A stretch of DNA of 64,000 nucleotides, taken from NCBI RefSeq assembly GCF_002216855.1, contig NZ_CP022355.1, positions 1,282,695 to 1,346,694 of the forward strand, given 5' to 3'. Under the pieces are notes generated by a model. That model was not told the origin of the DNA. It made no database searches and worked only from the letters and a program-made list of their open reading frames with translations. The translations under genes were made by a program, and so were the position numbers. Source of the DNA: Paraphotobacterium marinum (GTDB lineage: Bacteria; Pseudomonadota; Gammaproteobacteria; Enterobacterales; Vibrionaceae). This document shows positions 18,985 through 27,925 of this stretch, piece after piece (position 1 is the stretch's first letter; each line of letters opens with the position of its first letter).

Positions 18985-19537
18985 GTCATTTGCTCTCCAT
19001 GTATTACTTACTTATTGTAAGTATAATTTTTGATATAAATCCATAATTTAAATTTTTCATTGAGTATTAAAAAATAAACGAAAAATTTTTGAAAAAAGTT
19101 AATTTCATGTGACTAATAAACTTTTGCCAATAAATTAAATTTAACATTTTTCTTAATAACTTTTCTACTATTTTTATTCTTTTTGCTTGATATTTTCATT
19201 AAATTGATTAACTCTGTTGATTAAAGTGTTACGTAAAAATCCTGTACTTTTTCCATAAGTTTTATCTATACATAAACTATTTAATTTATTATTTTATTTA
19301 TATAGAAAAATTATTAGAAAAATTGAACAAGCGATTCTCAAATTAATTTTTAAATATTGGCACATATTTAGTCCTTCATGTAACCGCTTAAATTCTTTAA
19401 TTTATACCTAATAAATAATTTTCCAAGCTCAATCAATTTGATATTATTAGATCTTTAAAGTTGTTAGTGTTAAATCATATAATAAAATAAAAATTTTTAT
19501 ATGTAATTCATTCAAAAATCAATTTGGAAAACAATTC
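18985..19537. other. Long AT-rich intergenic region
   Basis: 553 bases between divergent genes. A 7-bp hairpin TACTTAC/GTAAGTA lies at 19005-19023, just upstream of the glutaredoxin-like gene. Otherwise only A/T-rich sequence with frequent stops in all frames. No RNA gene recognised. Confidence 0.5.
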
Positions 19538-20257
19538 GTGATTAAAATTAATGATTATTTTCATCTCTACAAAGAGGCAAAATTAAATTCAACGAAACCT
19601 TTTAAAGCGAGAGGTTCGAAAATAACTAGATGTCATCGTTGCTTTTTAAAAGATAGTTTGTGTATTTGTGAATATAGAAAGACTCTTGAAACTAATGCAA
19701 ATTTTTTAATTTTAATGCATTCAAACGAAATTCTTAAACCGAGTAATACAGGTAAGCTGATTGTAGACCTTTTTCCTAAGACAAAATGTTTTAAGTGGGA
19801 TAGAAAAAAACCTGGAACAGAATTATTAAACGAGTTAAATAATGATAAAATACGACCAGTAATTATTTTTCCAAATCAATATTTATCTGAACCTAATAGA
19901 GAGATTGACTCATCTGAAATTCAATCTTTAAATTATGAAAAGTTTCTTTTTATAATTTTAGATGGCAGTTGGTATGAAGCACGTAAAATGTTTAGAAGTA
20001 GTGAATATTTAAAAAAATTTCCAGTGCTTTCACTTAACTCAATCCATATTTCTGAATATCGGCTTAGAAGCTCTGATAATAAAACGCACCTTTCAACAGC
20101 TGAAGTAGCAGCTAATATTCTTAAGGAGTTTGGTGAGGGGAGCAATGCAAAAAAACTATTTCAGTGGTTTGAGCTTTTTAACTCACATTACATGAATGGA
20201 AAAAAAAACATAGATACAAAGAATGATCATTTAATTTCCAAAATTTTAACTAATTAA
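19538..20257 (+). CDS. tapT: tRNA-uridine aminocarboxypropyltransferase (DTW domain)
   Basis: Adds a 3-amino-3-carboxypropyl group from SAM to U47 of tRNA (acp3U47). 239 residues starting at GTG. Cysteine motif RCHRCFLKDSLCICEY near residues 28-45, MHSNEILKPSNTGKL near 65-80 and the DTW core as DGSWYEARKMF near 147-157, where Ser replaces the usual Thr of DxTW. The C-terminal LSTAEVAA stretch is also characteristic. Its stop shares the palindrome TTAA with the stop of the convergent DUF721-like gene. Confidence 0.9.
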   Translation: MIKINDYFHLYKEAKLNSTKPFKARGSKITRCHRCFLKDSLCICEYRKTLETNANFLILMHSNEILKPSNTGKLIVDLFPKTKCFKWDRKKPGTELLNELNNDKIRPVIIFPNQYLSEPNREIDSSEIQSLNYEKFLFIILDGSWYEARKMFRSSEYLKKFPVLSLNSIHISEYRLRSSDNKTHLSTAEVAANILKEFGEGSNAKKLFQWFELFNSHYMNGKKNIDTKNDHLISKILTN

Positions 20258-20715
20258 AGTTTAACTAATTGTTTAGAAATTTTCTGTAAAGATTTTTTCA
20301 TTTTAGGTGATAAATTATCATTTGATAATAAGTATTGAATGGATTCAAGGCCATTTGAGTTTTTGTTTAATTTCTTATAATTGTTAGCTTGATGTATTTG
20401 TGTCTTTTCAAATAGTAATGGGCTTACTTTAGATTCTATATTGATTAAATGAGGATCTAAAGTTTCTCTTAACTTTGACACTAATGAACTTTTTAAAAAA
20501 TTAAAATACATTTGTGTCGGAGCCGAAAGTACATGAATTTTCAAAATTTTGTGATTATAACTTACTACTTTGATCTTATTATATATTTCTGGTTGAAGTT
20601 CTTTTTCTAATGCAGATTCAATAAGACTGTTTTTTTTTGATAATTGGATCGCTTTCATAAATAGAGCATTTTTTAATGCAATATTATCTAACTTCTGTAT
20701 ATTAGACTTAATCAT
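20254..20715 (-). CDS. DUF721/DciA-like protein
   Basis: 153 residues. The central part (about 50-95; KILKIHVLSAPTQMYFNFLK followed by SSLVSKLRETLDPHLINIE) has the beta-strand plus 'S-A-x-Q-hydrophobic' pattern of DUF721. This family includes DciA, the ancestral loader of the DnaB helicase. The N-terminal helix and Lys-rich C-terminus fit gammaproteobacterial DUF721 proteins. The assignment rests on pattern recognition only. It is divergent from the charged hypothetical gene with about 45 bases between starts, and convergent with tapT. Confidence 0.55.
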   Translation of the reverse strand: MIKSNIQKLDNIALKNALFMKAIQLSKKNSLIESALEKELQPEIYNKIKVVSYNHKILKIHVLSAPTQMYFNFLKSSLVSKLRETLDPHLINIESKVSPLLFEKTQIHQANNYKKLNKNSNGLESIQYLLSNDNLSPKMKKSLQKISKQLVKL

Positions 20716-20761
20716 AAACTTCCGTGCAACTTATACATGCTAAAACTTGAGAGCAGTTATA

Positions 20762-21424
20762 ATGAATACTAAAAATAAATATCTAAAAAATAATAAGCCG
20801 AAAATGATATTTAATCAATCTTTTAGAGAGCAATCGGACAATTTTAGTAATCCGCAAACAAGAGCATCTTCAGCATCACCTCAAAAAAAAACACATCAAA
20901 CCAATAATATAGGTGCTAATAACAATCAAAATAATCCTAAAAAAAATACTGCCTATTCTATCCATCATGATGTAGAAGAGAAGTTTGATGAATTAATACA
21001 AAATGTCATAGAAATAGCATCATCAAACTATGAAACTGAATTTGGTAGAAGGGCAATTATAAAAGCTAATATTAAGAAGTTCATCCGTGAAAATTTTTAT
21101 TTGAAGAGAAATGTAACAAACTCCTATGATATTAACCCAGTTAATATTGAAAAAAAATATGACATATTAAATAAAAATTTTGAAGATCATCAAGAACTAA
21201 TGAGTCAAACAGTAAAATCTGAAAAACCCTTTAGTGAGCATTTATTAAATATTAAAAAGAAAAAAAAAGAATATAAAGAATTTATAGAAAAAAACGGACA
21301 AGTCCCAGATAATTTTAGAGTGAAAGATAAGTCAGATGATTTAATTAAAAAAGAAAAAGTTCGTAAAAATAAATTACCTGATATTTTTGAAGATTTAAAA
21401 AAAACATTACTTGGTAAAAATTAA
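20762..21424 (+). CDS. Hypothetical highly charged, low-complexity protein
   Basis: About 220 residues, not recognised. The N-terminal 80 residues are Asn/Lys/Gln/Ser-rich and probably disordered. The middle (about 80-120; DVEEKFDELIQNVIEIASSNYETEF) looks like amphipathic helix, and the C-terminal half is strongly basic with Lys runs. No membrane segment or signal peptide. The start is ATG 20762, with a GAGAG ribosome-binding site 9 bases upstream, rather than TTG 20747. Composition suggests a nucleic-acid- or ribosome-associated protein, but this is only an inference. Confidence 0.7.
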   Translation: MNTKNKYLKNNKPKMIFNQSFREQSDNFSNPQTRASSASPQKKTHQTNNIGANNNQNNPKKNTAYSIHHDVEEKFDELIQNVIEIASSNYETEFGRRAIIKANIKKFIRENFYLKRNVTNSYDINPVNIEKKYDILNKNFEDHQELMSQTVKSEKPFSEHLLNIKKKKKEYKEFIEKNGQVPDNFRVKDKSDDLIKKEKVRKNKLPDIFEDLKKTLLGKN

Positions 21425-21502
21425 TTACTTAATTAAGTTTATATTGCTAAGTAAAGGTTCTTATGATACTGGGATTTCACTAAAAAAAGGAATACTAAAA
21501 AA

Positions 21503-22418
21503 ATGTATATTGGGATAGACGTAGGTGGAACTAACGTTGTATGTTCTTTTTTGATAAAAATTTTGTACCTTTAAAGTCGGTTAAATACAAAACTCCGATT
21601 GATTTATATAGTGATTTTTGACAAAAATAGTAAGTAGTGTAGAGCAATTAGAGAATACTTTTAATCTAGTTGATTCCATTGGCATTGCTTTACCTGGATT
21701 CCACAAAAATGAGGTTATTCACTGTGCGAATATCCCATCTATAAATCAAAAGAAATTAATTTGTGACTTAGAAAATTTGCTTAAAAAAAAAATATTTTTT
21801 GATAATGATGCAAATTGTTTCTCTTTATCTGAAAGCACTTTATTGAAAAAGAGTGAAAATGAAACACAAGAACACATTTCTCTTGGAATAACAATCGGGA
21901 CAGGAATAGGAATTGGAATAATTATTGACAATAAAATCATTCATGGACGTAATAAAATATGTAGTGAGTTTGCACACCAGTCCATCCCAATTGATGCCTT
22001 TGAAATTTTAGGAAATAAGCTACCAAAATTTAAATGTGGTTGTGGCAAATACAATTGTATTGAGACTTTTGTCTCTGGAACAGGTCTTTCAAATTTATAT
22101 TATGAAGAAGTAAATAAAAGATTTGAAGCTTCAGATATTTACAGACTCAGTCTTGAAAAAGACACAAATGCACAAAAAGTAATGGAACAATACATAGAGC
22201 TATTATGTATATGTTTGTCTAATTTAATATTAACTTTGGATCCCGACGAAATTATAGTTGGCGGGGGAGTTTCTAATATGAATGGAATTTTGGAAGCATT
22301 AGTTAATAATATACCAAATTATCTTCTAAATAATATGGAGATGCCAAAAATCAAAAAAGCTATTTTTGAAAATAGCGGGAGTAGAGGAGCTGCTTTGTTG
22401 TGCGTTCAGGGTAAATAA
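21503..22418 (+). pseudogene. ROK family sugar kinase (Mak/NagK-like), two frameshifts
   Basis: An AAGGA ribosome-binding site and ATG 21503 open with MYIGIDVGGTNVVCSF, the ROK ATP-binding start. The frame breaks at the T6 run 21547-21552, continues one frame back (DKNFVPLKSVKYKTPIDLYSDF), and breaks again at the T5 run 21615-21619. The last frame gives the rest: GIALPG, DNDANCF, GTGIGIGIII, the zinc motif KCGCGKYNCIETFVSGTGL and IIVGGGVS. One added T at each run restores a normal protein of about 305 residues. The ETFVSGTGL signature is closest in my recollection to fructokinase/mannokinase Mak. Either a decaying gene or two base-calling errors. Confidence 0.85.
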
Positions 22419-23256
22419 TTGTTATGCACTATAAGAATGAAGCATTGAAAAAGTGTAAAGGATAAAATTGGGGACTATTTTTTTAAATATCTGTTTTAAA
22501 TGGCTTACTTCTCACTGTTTAGGGAGCTAAATATAGTTGTGATGATGGTTTTAAATTCAAACTAGCAAGGTATTGTGATATAAAACCATTGGCAGAGCTT
22601 AGTAATGCGATTATATATACAGTAAATGAAGGTTCTTACCATCAAGTTTCTTAATGGCATGCCAGTTTTCGAGCTGGCATCCTGGTTCATTTAAAAGTAC
22701 TAACAAAGAACGGACTAAAAAGCGACTAATTTCAATGCCTAACTAATATCAAAATGATGAAAGTAATGACCAAAATCTCAAATTATATTTTGTTTTTATA
22801 AATATTTTAATGCACTATAACTTTATATGTTGTAAAAGATATTACAAGGTAATTAGACATAAATATCAATTTTATTTTGCTAGCGAGCGATACATTTACA
22901 ATTTTAAAAAAATGTAAAGTAACTTAGATCAAATATATAATGTAAAATACTGTAATATAATAGTTTTTTGAATTCAATTAGTCGATTTGACATTATTCAA
23001 TGAATCATAACCATAACTTTTTGTATACAAATAAAATTACAAACCATTATAATTCAGTCTGAAAAGAGAATAGTGCAATTAATAAGTGTATCTTGCTTCA
23101 ATACCTTTTGGTGGTTCTTTTATTAATTAATTTTCTTATAAATATAAAAAAATGAATTGTTTAAATCATTGATTGCTCAACACACTTCACTCTCTTACTG
23201 ATTTCTTATGCATTTTTAACTAGAAAGACATAGTTTAACTTAATCAATTTCCAAAA
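22419..23256. other. Long gene-free region
   Basis: About 840 bases with no convincing gene. A 43-codon open stretch (22523-22654) begins right after a stop and lacks a start codon; it may be the 3' remnant of a decayed gene. A 7-bp stem ATGCCAG/CTGGCAT (22659-22665, 22674-22680) directly follows it and could be its old terminator. The remaining 570 bases to phnE are AT-rich without clear structure. Confidence 0.5.
22659..22680 (+). terminator. Stem-loop, possible old terminator
   Basis: ATGCCAG/CTGGCAT with an 8-base loop directly after the stop of the 43-codon remnant. No long T tract follows, so termination is uncertain. Confidence 0.35.
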
Positions 23257-24138
23257 TCATATATTTGATTTATATAAGGGAATATCATTTCCTGTTATAT
23301 ATTTATTTCTTAAAAAAGAAGATACTTTATCCATCAACATAACAACAAGTACCAACAAAATGGTAATGAATCCTACAACGCCCCAATTCCAAAGCCTCAT
23401 ACTTTCAGAATATACTAAACCAACTCCGCCTGCACCAACAAAACCAAGAACAGCAGCACTTCTAATATTGGATTCTATCTCATAAAGAGAAAAGGATAAA
23501 AACTGAGGAAAAGATTGTGTAAAAATGGCAAATCTGTTTTTTTGTATTGATGATGCACCAAGTCCATCTAATCCCTTGCTTGGTTTTTTATCTAAAGAAT
23601 CGTGGTGATCAGCAAAAAGTCTTCCAAGAAAGCCCACATCAGCAATAAAAATTGCTAAAACTCCGGCAAAAGGGCCCATGCCAACCGCTCTTACAAAGAT
23701 TAATCCCCATACTGCAATATCAACTGCTCTAAATATATCGAATAACCTTCTTATAAATAAATTAAGAGGTTTCATCCAAATGCTTTTGTTGAGTGTTCTA
23801 GCTGCTAAAAAGGACAACAAAATTGCAACAAGCGATCCCATTGTTGTAGCTGTAATAACAATAGCAATTGTAATCAAAACTTGACCAATATAATATTTAA
23901 AGGGCCAATGAAAAAAATCTTTCCAATAAAACATATAAGTAATAAAAGTAAAAAAATCTTTTAGCCCATGGAATGCTTTATTCATATCAGGACCATATTG
24001 TTTAAAAAAGACGTAATAATAAGCGATTAATATTATTGAGCCACAAAAAATCTTAATTAAATAATTAGTATATTTTTTTTTCACGGTGTCTAACATAATC
24101 TTTTTATCTTGATCAACTTTAAAATTATTTGGTTTCAT
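23257..24138 (-). CDS. phnE: Phosphonate ABC transporter permease (second PhnE)
   Basis: 293 residues with about six membrane segments. The permease EAA-type loop is visible near residues 190-235 (GLGASSIQKNRFAIFTQSFP) followed by SAAVLGFVGAGGVG, diagnostic of PhnE. It forms the membrane channel of the PhnCDE phosphonate importer together with the adjacent paralogue. Its ATG overlaps the stop of the upstream permease gene by one base (TAATG), so translation is coupled. It is the last gene of the minus-strand transport operon; no clear terminator follows. Confidence 0.92.
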   Translation of the reverse strand: MKPNNFKVDQDKKIMLDTVKKKYTNYLIKIFCGSIILIAYYYVFFKQYGPDMNKAFHGLKDFFTFITYMFYWKDFFHWPFKYYIGQVLITIAIVITATTMGSLVAILLSFLAARTLNKSIWMKPLNLFIRRLFDIFRAVDIAVWGLIFVRAVGMGPFAGVLAIFIADVGFLGRLFADHHDSLDKKPSKGLDGLGASSIQKNRFAIFTQSFPQFLSFSLYEIESNIRSAAVLGFVGAGGVGLVYSESMRLWNWGVVGFITILLVLVVMLMDKVSSFLRNKYITGNDIPLYKSNI

Positions 24139-25016
24139 TATCCTTTTTGCCCTTCTAAAACATATTTGAGAATTTTTGATGAAATGATATCTATTAAAAT
24201 AACCACAGAAATAATAAGCAAAATTGTCATACTTACCTGATCATAATGATTTAACTTAATATTTGTCATTAATTCTTGACCAATTCCACCTGCACCTACT
24301 AACCCAAGAACTGTTGATTGTCTAAACGAAATTTCAAATCTCATAAAAGACAGAGCAATGATGTTGGGTTTTATTTGAGGCCAAACTCCAAATCTAAGAA
24401 ATTGTAGTTTATTTGCACCACAAGATTTTAATCCTTGAACTGGTTTTAAAGAGATTGACTCAATAACCTCGTAGTTAAGCTTGGTATTACAACCTATTGA
24501 ATGAAGGGTGAGTGCTAAAAAACCTGGGATAACTCCAATACCGAATGCCATAACAAACATGATTGCCCATGCAAATTCTGGCATTGTTCTTAAAAAAGCG
24601 ACTGTAAATAAAATGGGCATTCTTATATATGCTGGGGTATCTGTATTCTTAGCGGCAAAGAATGAAATGAAAATAGCTAAAAAACATCCGATTATCGATG
24701 CTGATAAAGCCATATTTATAGTATCCCATAGAAGAGGAATTTGAATATTGAGTCTATATCCCCAATAGGCTAATGAGCCTTTTACTAAATGACCATTAAT
24801 TTTTCCAACCAATAAATCGTTAAAATGTAAAGTTGGAAGTGTCATATAAATGTAGTCAAAAAAATTAGGTAGTCTTTCAATGAGAGTTGTAATACTAAAT
24901 TCAGTAAAACTTGACGAATAGAAATATAAAGATAAAACAAAAATAGTAAACAATATATTATCTCTTTTTTGTTTTCTTTTAATTCCTAAATAATATTGAT
25001 TAAATTCTTTGTTCAA
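24138..25016 (-). CDS. phnE: Phosphonate ABC transporter permease (first PhnE)
   Basis: 292 residues, six membrane segments. EAA loop near residues 195-225 (LKSCGANKLQFLRFGVWPQ), then RQSTVLGLVGAGGIGQEL, typical of PhnE. The start is TTG, fixed by an AGGAG ribosome-binding site 8 bases upstream. Paralogue of the following permease; such two-permease phnCDE1E2 operons are common in marine bacteria. A hairpin separates it from phnD. Confidence 0.92.
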   Translation of the reverse strand: MNKEFNQYYLGIKRKQKRDNILFTIFVLSLYFYSSSFTEFSITTLIERLPNFFDYIYMTLPTLHFNDLLVGKINGHLVKGSLAYWGYRLNIQIPLLWDTINMALSASIIGCFLAIFISFFAAKNTDTPAYIRMPILFTVAFLRTMPEFAWAIMFVMAFGIGVIPGFLALTLHSIGCNTKLNYEVIESISLKPVQGLKSCGANKLQFLRFGVWPQIKPNIIALSFMRFEISFRQSTVLGLVGAGGIGQELMTNIKLNHYDQVSMTILLIISVVILIDIISSKILKYVLEGQKG

Positions 25017-25028
25017 GATATATCTCCT

Positions 25029-25053
25029 AAAAAGCCCTGTTAAACAGGGCTTT
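25029..25053 (-). terminator. Intercistronic hairpin between phnD and phnE
   Basis: 9-bp stem AAAGCCCTG/CAGGGCTTT (25031-25039, 25045-25053) with a 5-base loop and a short T stretch on the minus strand. It is placed to end part of the transcripts after phnD or protect the phnCD mRNA, giving more binding protein than permease. Confidence 0.65.
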
Positions 25054-25073
25054 AAATATTAATTATATGCTCA

Positions 25074-26009
25074 TTAACTTCGATTGTTATCGTTTAGAGT
25101 TTTTCTTAAATTAATAATAGCTTGGTAGTCTTTTAGAGAAGTATTTGCAAGATGTAATTGACCACCTAACGCTTTTTCCATACAAGGATGGTCTTCTTTA
25201 TCAAGTTTATGTAAAGCCGCAATTACTTTTTTCTTAAAATCTTCAGGTAAGTTTTTTCTGATGGTAATTGGCCCATTTGGTATTAAATCAGATTTCCATA
25301 TCACTCTAATCTTTTTCATTAAATCAGGATGTCCAGCTGAAACAAACTCAGTAAACTCACCAGAAGTATATCCTTTAGATCTATCTCCAACTAATGAACT
25401 CCATGTTACAGCTCCATCAAATTGTCCATTTAATACACCGACTAAATCTTGTTCATGACCACCTGAAAAAGTCACACTTGAAAAAGTATTGTTAAATTTA
25501 TTATCCATATTGCCGCCAAACATTTTTGAAAACTGATATTGAGGCACTAAATAACCAGAGGTCGAATCTGGATCTGCAAAACCAAATGCTTTACCTTTGA
25601 GATCTTTCAATGTTTTATAAGGACTATCAGATTTGACTACAACAACTGAGTAGTATCCTTTTGAATTATCAGTATCATCTTGAGGGATGGCTACCAATTG
25701 AACAGCATTAGGATCTTGGGTATAAACCGATGCAAAAGCTGAGGCAGATCCATTTAATACTAAATCTATTGTTCCACCTAATTGCCCTTGTATAACCCCT
25801 GCATAGTCAGAGGAGTTTCTTAATTTTGTATCAACATTTAATTCTTTATCAAGAAAATTTTTCACGCACATGTTGTCGCCAATTTGTTGAGTAGCAGATT
25901 CTCCTCCTAAAATTCCAATATTTAATGTCTTGGGAGTATTACTCGCAACTGCATTACTTGATATTATAATTCCAGCTAAGATGGTTGATATTTTAATTAT
26001 TTTTTTCAT
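25074..26009 (-). CDS. phnD: Phosphonate-binding periplasmic protein
   Basis: 311 residues with a signal peptide (Met-Lys-Lys, hydrophobic core, Ala-Val-Ala-Ser cleavage region near residue 22). The mature part matches PhnD: LNIGILGGESATQQI, NSSDYAGVIQGQLGGTIDLV, and FADPDSTSGYLVPQ, the conserved phosph(on)ate-binding DxxSTSGxxxP segment. Captures phosphonates in the periplasm and hands them to the PhnE permeases. It follows phnC after 35 bases in the same operon. Confidence 0.95.
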   Translation of the reverse strand: MKKIIKISTILAGIIISSNAVASNTPKTLNIGILGGESATQQIGDNMCVKNFLDKELNVDTKLRNSSDYAGVIQGQLGGTIDLVLNGSASAFASVYTQDPNAVQLVAIPQDDTDNSKGYYSVVVVKSDSPYKTLKDLKGKAFGFADPDSTSGYLVPQYQFSKMFGGNMDNKFNNTFSSVTFSGGHEQDLVGVLNGQFDGAVTWSSLVGDRSKGYTSGEFTEFVSAGHPDLMKKIRVIWKSDLIPNGPITIRKNLPEDFKKKVIAALHKLDKEDHPCMEKALGGQLHLANTSLKDYQAIINLRKTLNDNNRS

Positions 26010-26044
26010 GTTTAATATTTCCCTGTTTAAATTTTAAGGTTGGA

Positions 26045-26887
26045 TTATAGAGTTGTTTCATCATTGTAAATATTATCCAAGTCATTACTTGTGAGGTTAT
26101 TTGGTGAACCGTCAAAAACGACTGATCCTTGACTAAGTCCTATTACTCTAGTGCAATATTGTTTGACCAATTCTATAGAATGAAGGTTGACAATTACTGA
26201 GATACCTTTATGACTAACTTTAGTAAGTGCATCCATAATTTTATGTGTATTTTTTGGGTCTAGGGATGCAACAGGTTCATCGGCTAAAAGAATATCTGGT
26301 TCTTGCATTAAAGCTCTGCATATTGCGACTCTTTGTTGTTGACCACCTGATAAGTTTTCTGCTCTCTGGAGGGCATGAGGTAAGATTTTTAACCAATCTA
26401 ATAACTCTATTGCTTTTTCTTTATCTTTGTTTTTAAATATTTTGAACAAAGTTTTAAAATTGGATTCGTAGCCTAATCTTCCCATCAATACATTTGTTAT
26501 AACATCAAGGCGTGGAACTAGACAAAAATCTTGATAGATAGTACCGCAACATCTTTTCCAAGATCTTATGTTTTTTGAATTATATTTTGTAATATCTTGA
26601 ACTGATCCATTATTTTGGTGATGAAGAATGCTTCCTGAATTAGTTTTTTTTGAACCATTGATACAATGAAGAAGAGTTGATTTCCCTGCACCTGATTTGC
26701 CAATGATACCAATTAACTCTCCAGATTTTATTTCTAAAGAAACCTTATTTAATACATTTCTGCTTGAATTATAAGATTTTGTTAGTTCTGAAATGGTTAA
26801 AATAGTTTTCCTTGAATTTTTAATAACTCTAGGTTTGAAAGAGTGGTTAAATGTTTCATTCACTTTTAAAGACATTGTAGAACTCAT
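26045..26887 (-). CDS. phnC: Phosphonate ABC transporter ATP-binding protein
   Basis: About 280 residues from ATG 26887, chosen because GAGAGGA lies 8 bases upstream; a TTG at 26902 overlaps that site. An N-terminal extension of about 30 residues precedes the ATPase. Walker A GKSGAGKSTLLHC, signature LSGGQQQRV, Walker B ILLADEPVASLDP and the conserved Gln-loop region TIYQDFCLVPRL of the PhnC group. First gene of the transport operon, with a Pho-box-like site about 67 bases upstream of its start. Confidence 0.95.
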   Translation of the reverse strand: MSSTMSLKVNETFNHSFKPRVIKNSRKTILTISELTKSYNSSRNVLNKVSLEIKSGELIGIIGKSGAGKSTLLHCINGSKKTNSGSILHHQNNGSVQDITKYNSKNIRSWKRCCGTIYQDFCLVPRLDVITNVLMGRLGYESNFKTLFKIFKNKDKEKAIELLDWLKILPHALQRAENLSGGQQQRVAICRALMQEPDILLADEPVASLDPKNTHKIMDALTKVSHKGISVIVNLHSIELVKQYCTRVIGLSQGSVVFDGSPNNLTSNDLDNIYNDETTL

Positions 26888-27229
26888 TTTTTTTCCTCTC
26901 AATTTGTTTCTAAATATTTAAAACAAATTTTGTTACAGAAAAAAGAAAAAATCATGACAGGTTAGTGACACTTTTTTAAAAGTTTAATGAATGAATGAAA
27001 ACTTTTAAATATTAAACTTTTATTAACATAAGGTGTAGACAAGTTAAGTTTAATATAAAAATTTTTACATAAAAATCATAGTGTTAAATGTATAAAAATA
27101 TAAGCTTGTCTATTTTATTCATTAAAATGTCACTTTTTTTAAATTAATTTGTAATATTTTGGATATAAATTTTCACAGGTAAGGGTTTCGTTTAAATATT
27201 TTTTAATTTTAGTAAGGATCATTTATCTA
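26888..27229. promoter_or_regulatory. Divergent phnC / phnF promoter region
   Basis: About 340 bases separating the two arms of the phosphonate island, so both promoters and any PhnF operators should lie here. It is AT-rich. It contains one good Pho-box-like element in phnC orientation (26954-26971) and a weak TGTCA half-site on the plus strand near 27127-27133. AAGGATC about 11 bases before the phnF ATG is the likely ribosome-binding site. Confidence 0.6.
26954..26971 (-). promoter_or_regulatory. Pho-box-like PhoB site upstream of phnC
   Basis: On the minus strand the 18 bases read GTGTCAC, spacer TAAC, CTGTCAT. The PhoB consensus is two CTGTCAT repeats with a 4-base spacer; here the second repeat is exact, the first has five of seven, and the spacer is right. 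This fits phosphate-starvation control of the phn genes. Confidence 0.65.
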
Positions 27230-27925
27230 ATGTTTATTTATCAAAATATTGCAAAACAATTAAAGATGAATATTGATGAAAATCTTTATAAAAATGGTTT
27301 TTTACCATCTGAAACTGACTTAGCAAATCATTTTAAAATTAATAGAAATACCTTACGAAAAGCACTTAACGAATTGGTAAAAGCAGGACTTATCGAAAAA
27401 AAACAAGGTAAAGCTACCTTGATTATAGATAAAAACAACACTTACTTATTAAGTGGATGTTCACACTATACCAAAAACTTCAAAAAAAGTGGCATATATC
27501 CAAGAACAAAAGTTTTGTTTTGTAAAAAGATTAGCCCGAGTTTGAATGTATCATCTTACTTTGAACAAAATTATAAATATTTAATACATATAAAAACTTT
27601 GAGGATAATTCATAATGAGCCGAGGTCTCTCATTGATCACTATTTACCTTTTACAGATCGATATGAAGAAATAAAGCATTTTAAAACAGGTTCCTTACAT
27701 TATTTCTTACAAAATCACTTAGGTATTAAGCTCACAAGAAAAAAAACAACTATAAGTGCTTTAATGCCTTCTGCTATTGATAAACAGCACTTAAATCTAA
27801 AAAGTAATATTCCTGTAACATTAGTTAAAACTGAAAACAAAATCAATAATGAAGAAGGTTTTCTTGGTGAAATTTCATTTTCCAGAACGCGTTCTGATCT
27901 TGTCCAAATTACTGTGGAGCATTAG
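27230..27925 (+). CDS. phnF: GntR/HutC family regulator of phosphonate genes
   Basis: 231 residues. N-terminal winged helix-turn-helix (about 5-70) with LPSETDLANHFKINRNTLRKALNELVKAGLIEKKQGK, typical GntR, then a UTRA ligand-binding domain (about 85-230). First gene of the C-P lyase operon; the phnG ATG follows its stop with no gap. PhnF proteins are thought to repress phn genes; ligand and operator are not visible here. Confidence 0.93.
   Translation: MFIYQNIAKQLKMNIDENLYKNGFLPSETDLANHFKINRNTLRKALNELVKAGLIEKKQGKATLIIDKNNTYLLSGCSHYTKNFKKSGIYPRTKVLFCKKISPSLNVSSYFEQNYKYLIHIKTLRIIHNEPRSLIDHYLPFTDRYEEIKHFKTGSLHYFLQNHLGIKLTRKKTTISALMPSAIDKQHLNLKSNIPVTLVKTENKINNEEGFLGEISFSRTRSDLVQITVEH

Noticed and set aside
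20254-20257. Special significance of four-base stop overlaps (also at 45615-45618 and 52514-52517)
   Set aside because: Convergent genes sharing TTAA or CTAG as both stops are a common outcome of compact genomes.
22523-22654. Small gene of 43 codons
   Set aside because: No start codon after the preceding in-frame stop, no ribosome-binding site and no recognised similarity; kept only as a possible remnant.
27127-27144. Second Pho box facing phnF
   Set aside because: Only one TGTCA core is present; the second repeat does not match CTGTCAT, so it is at most a half-site.
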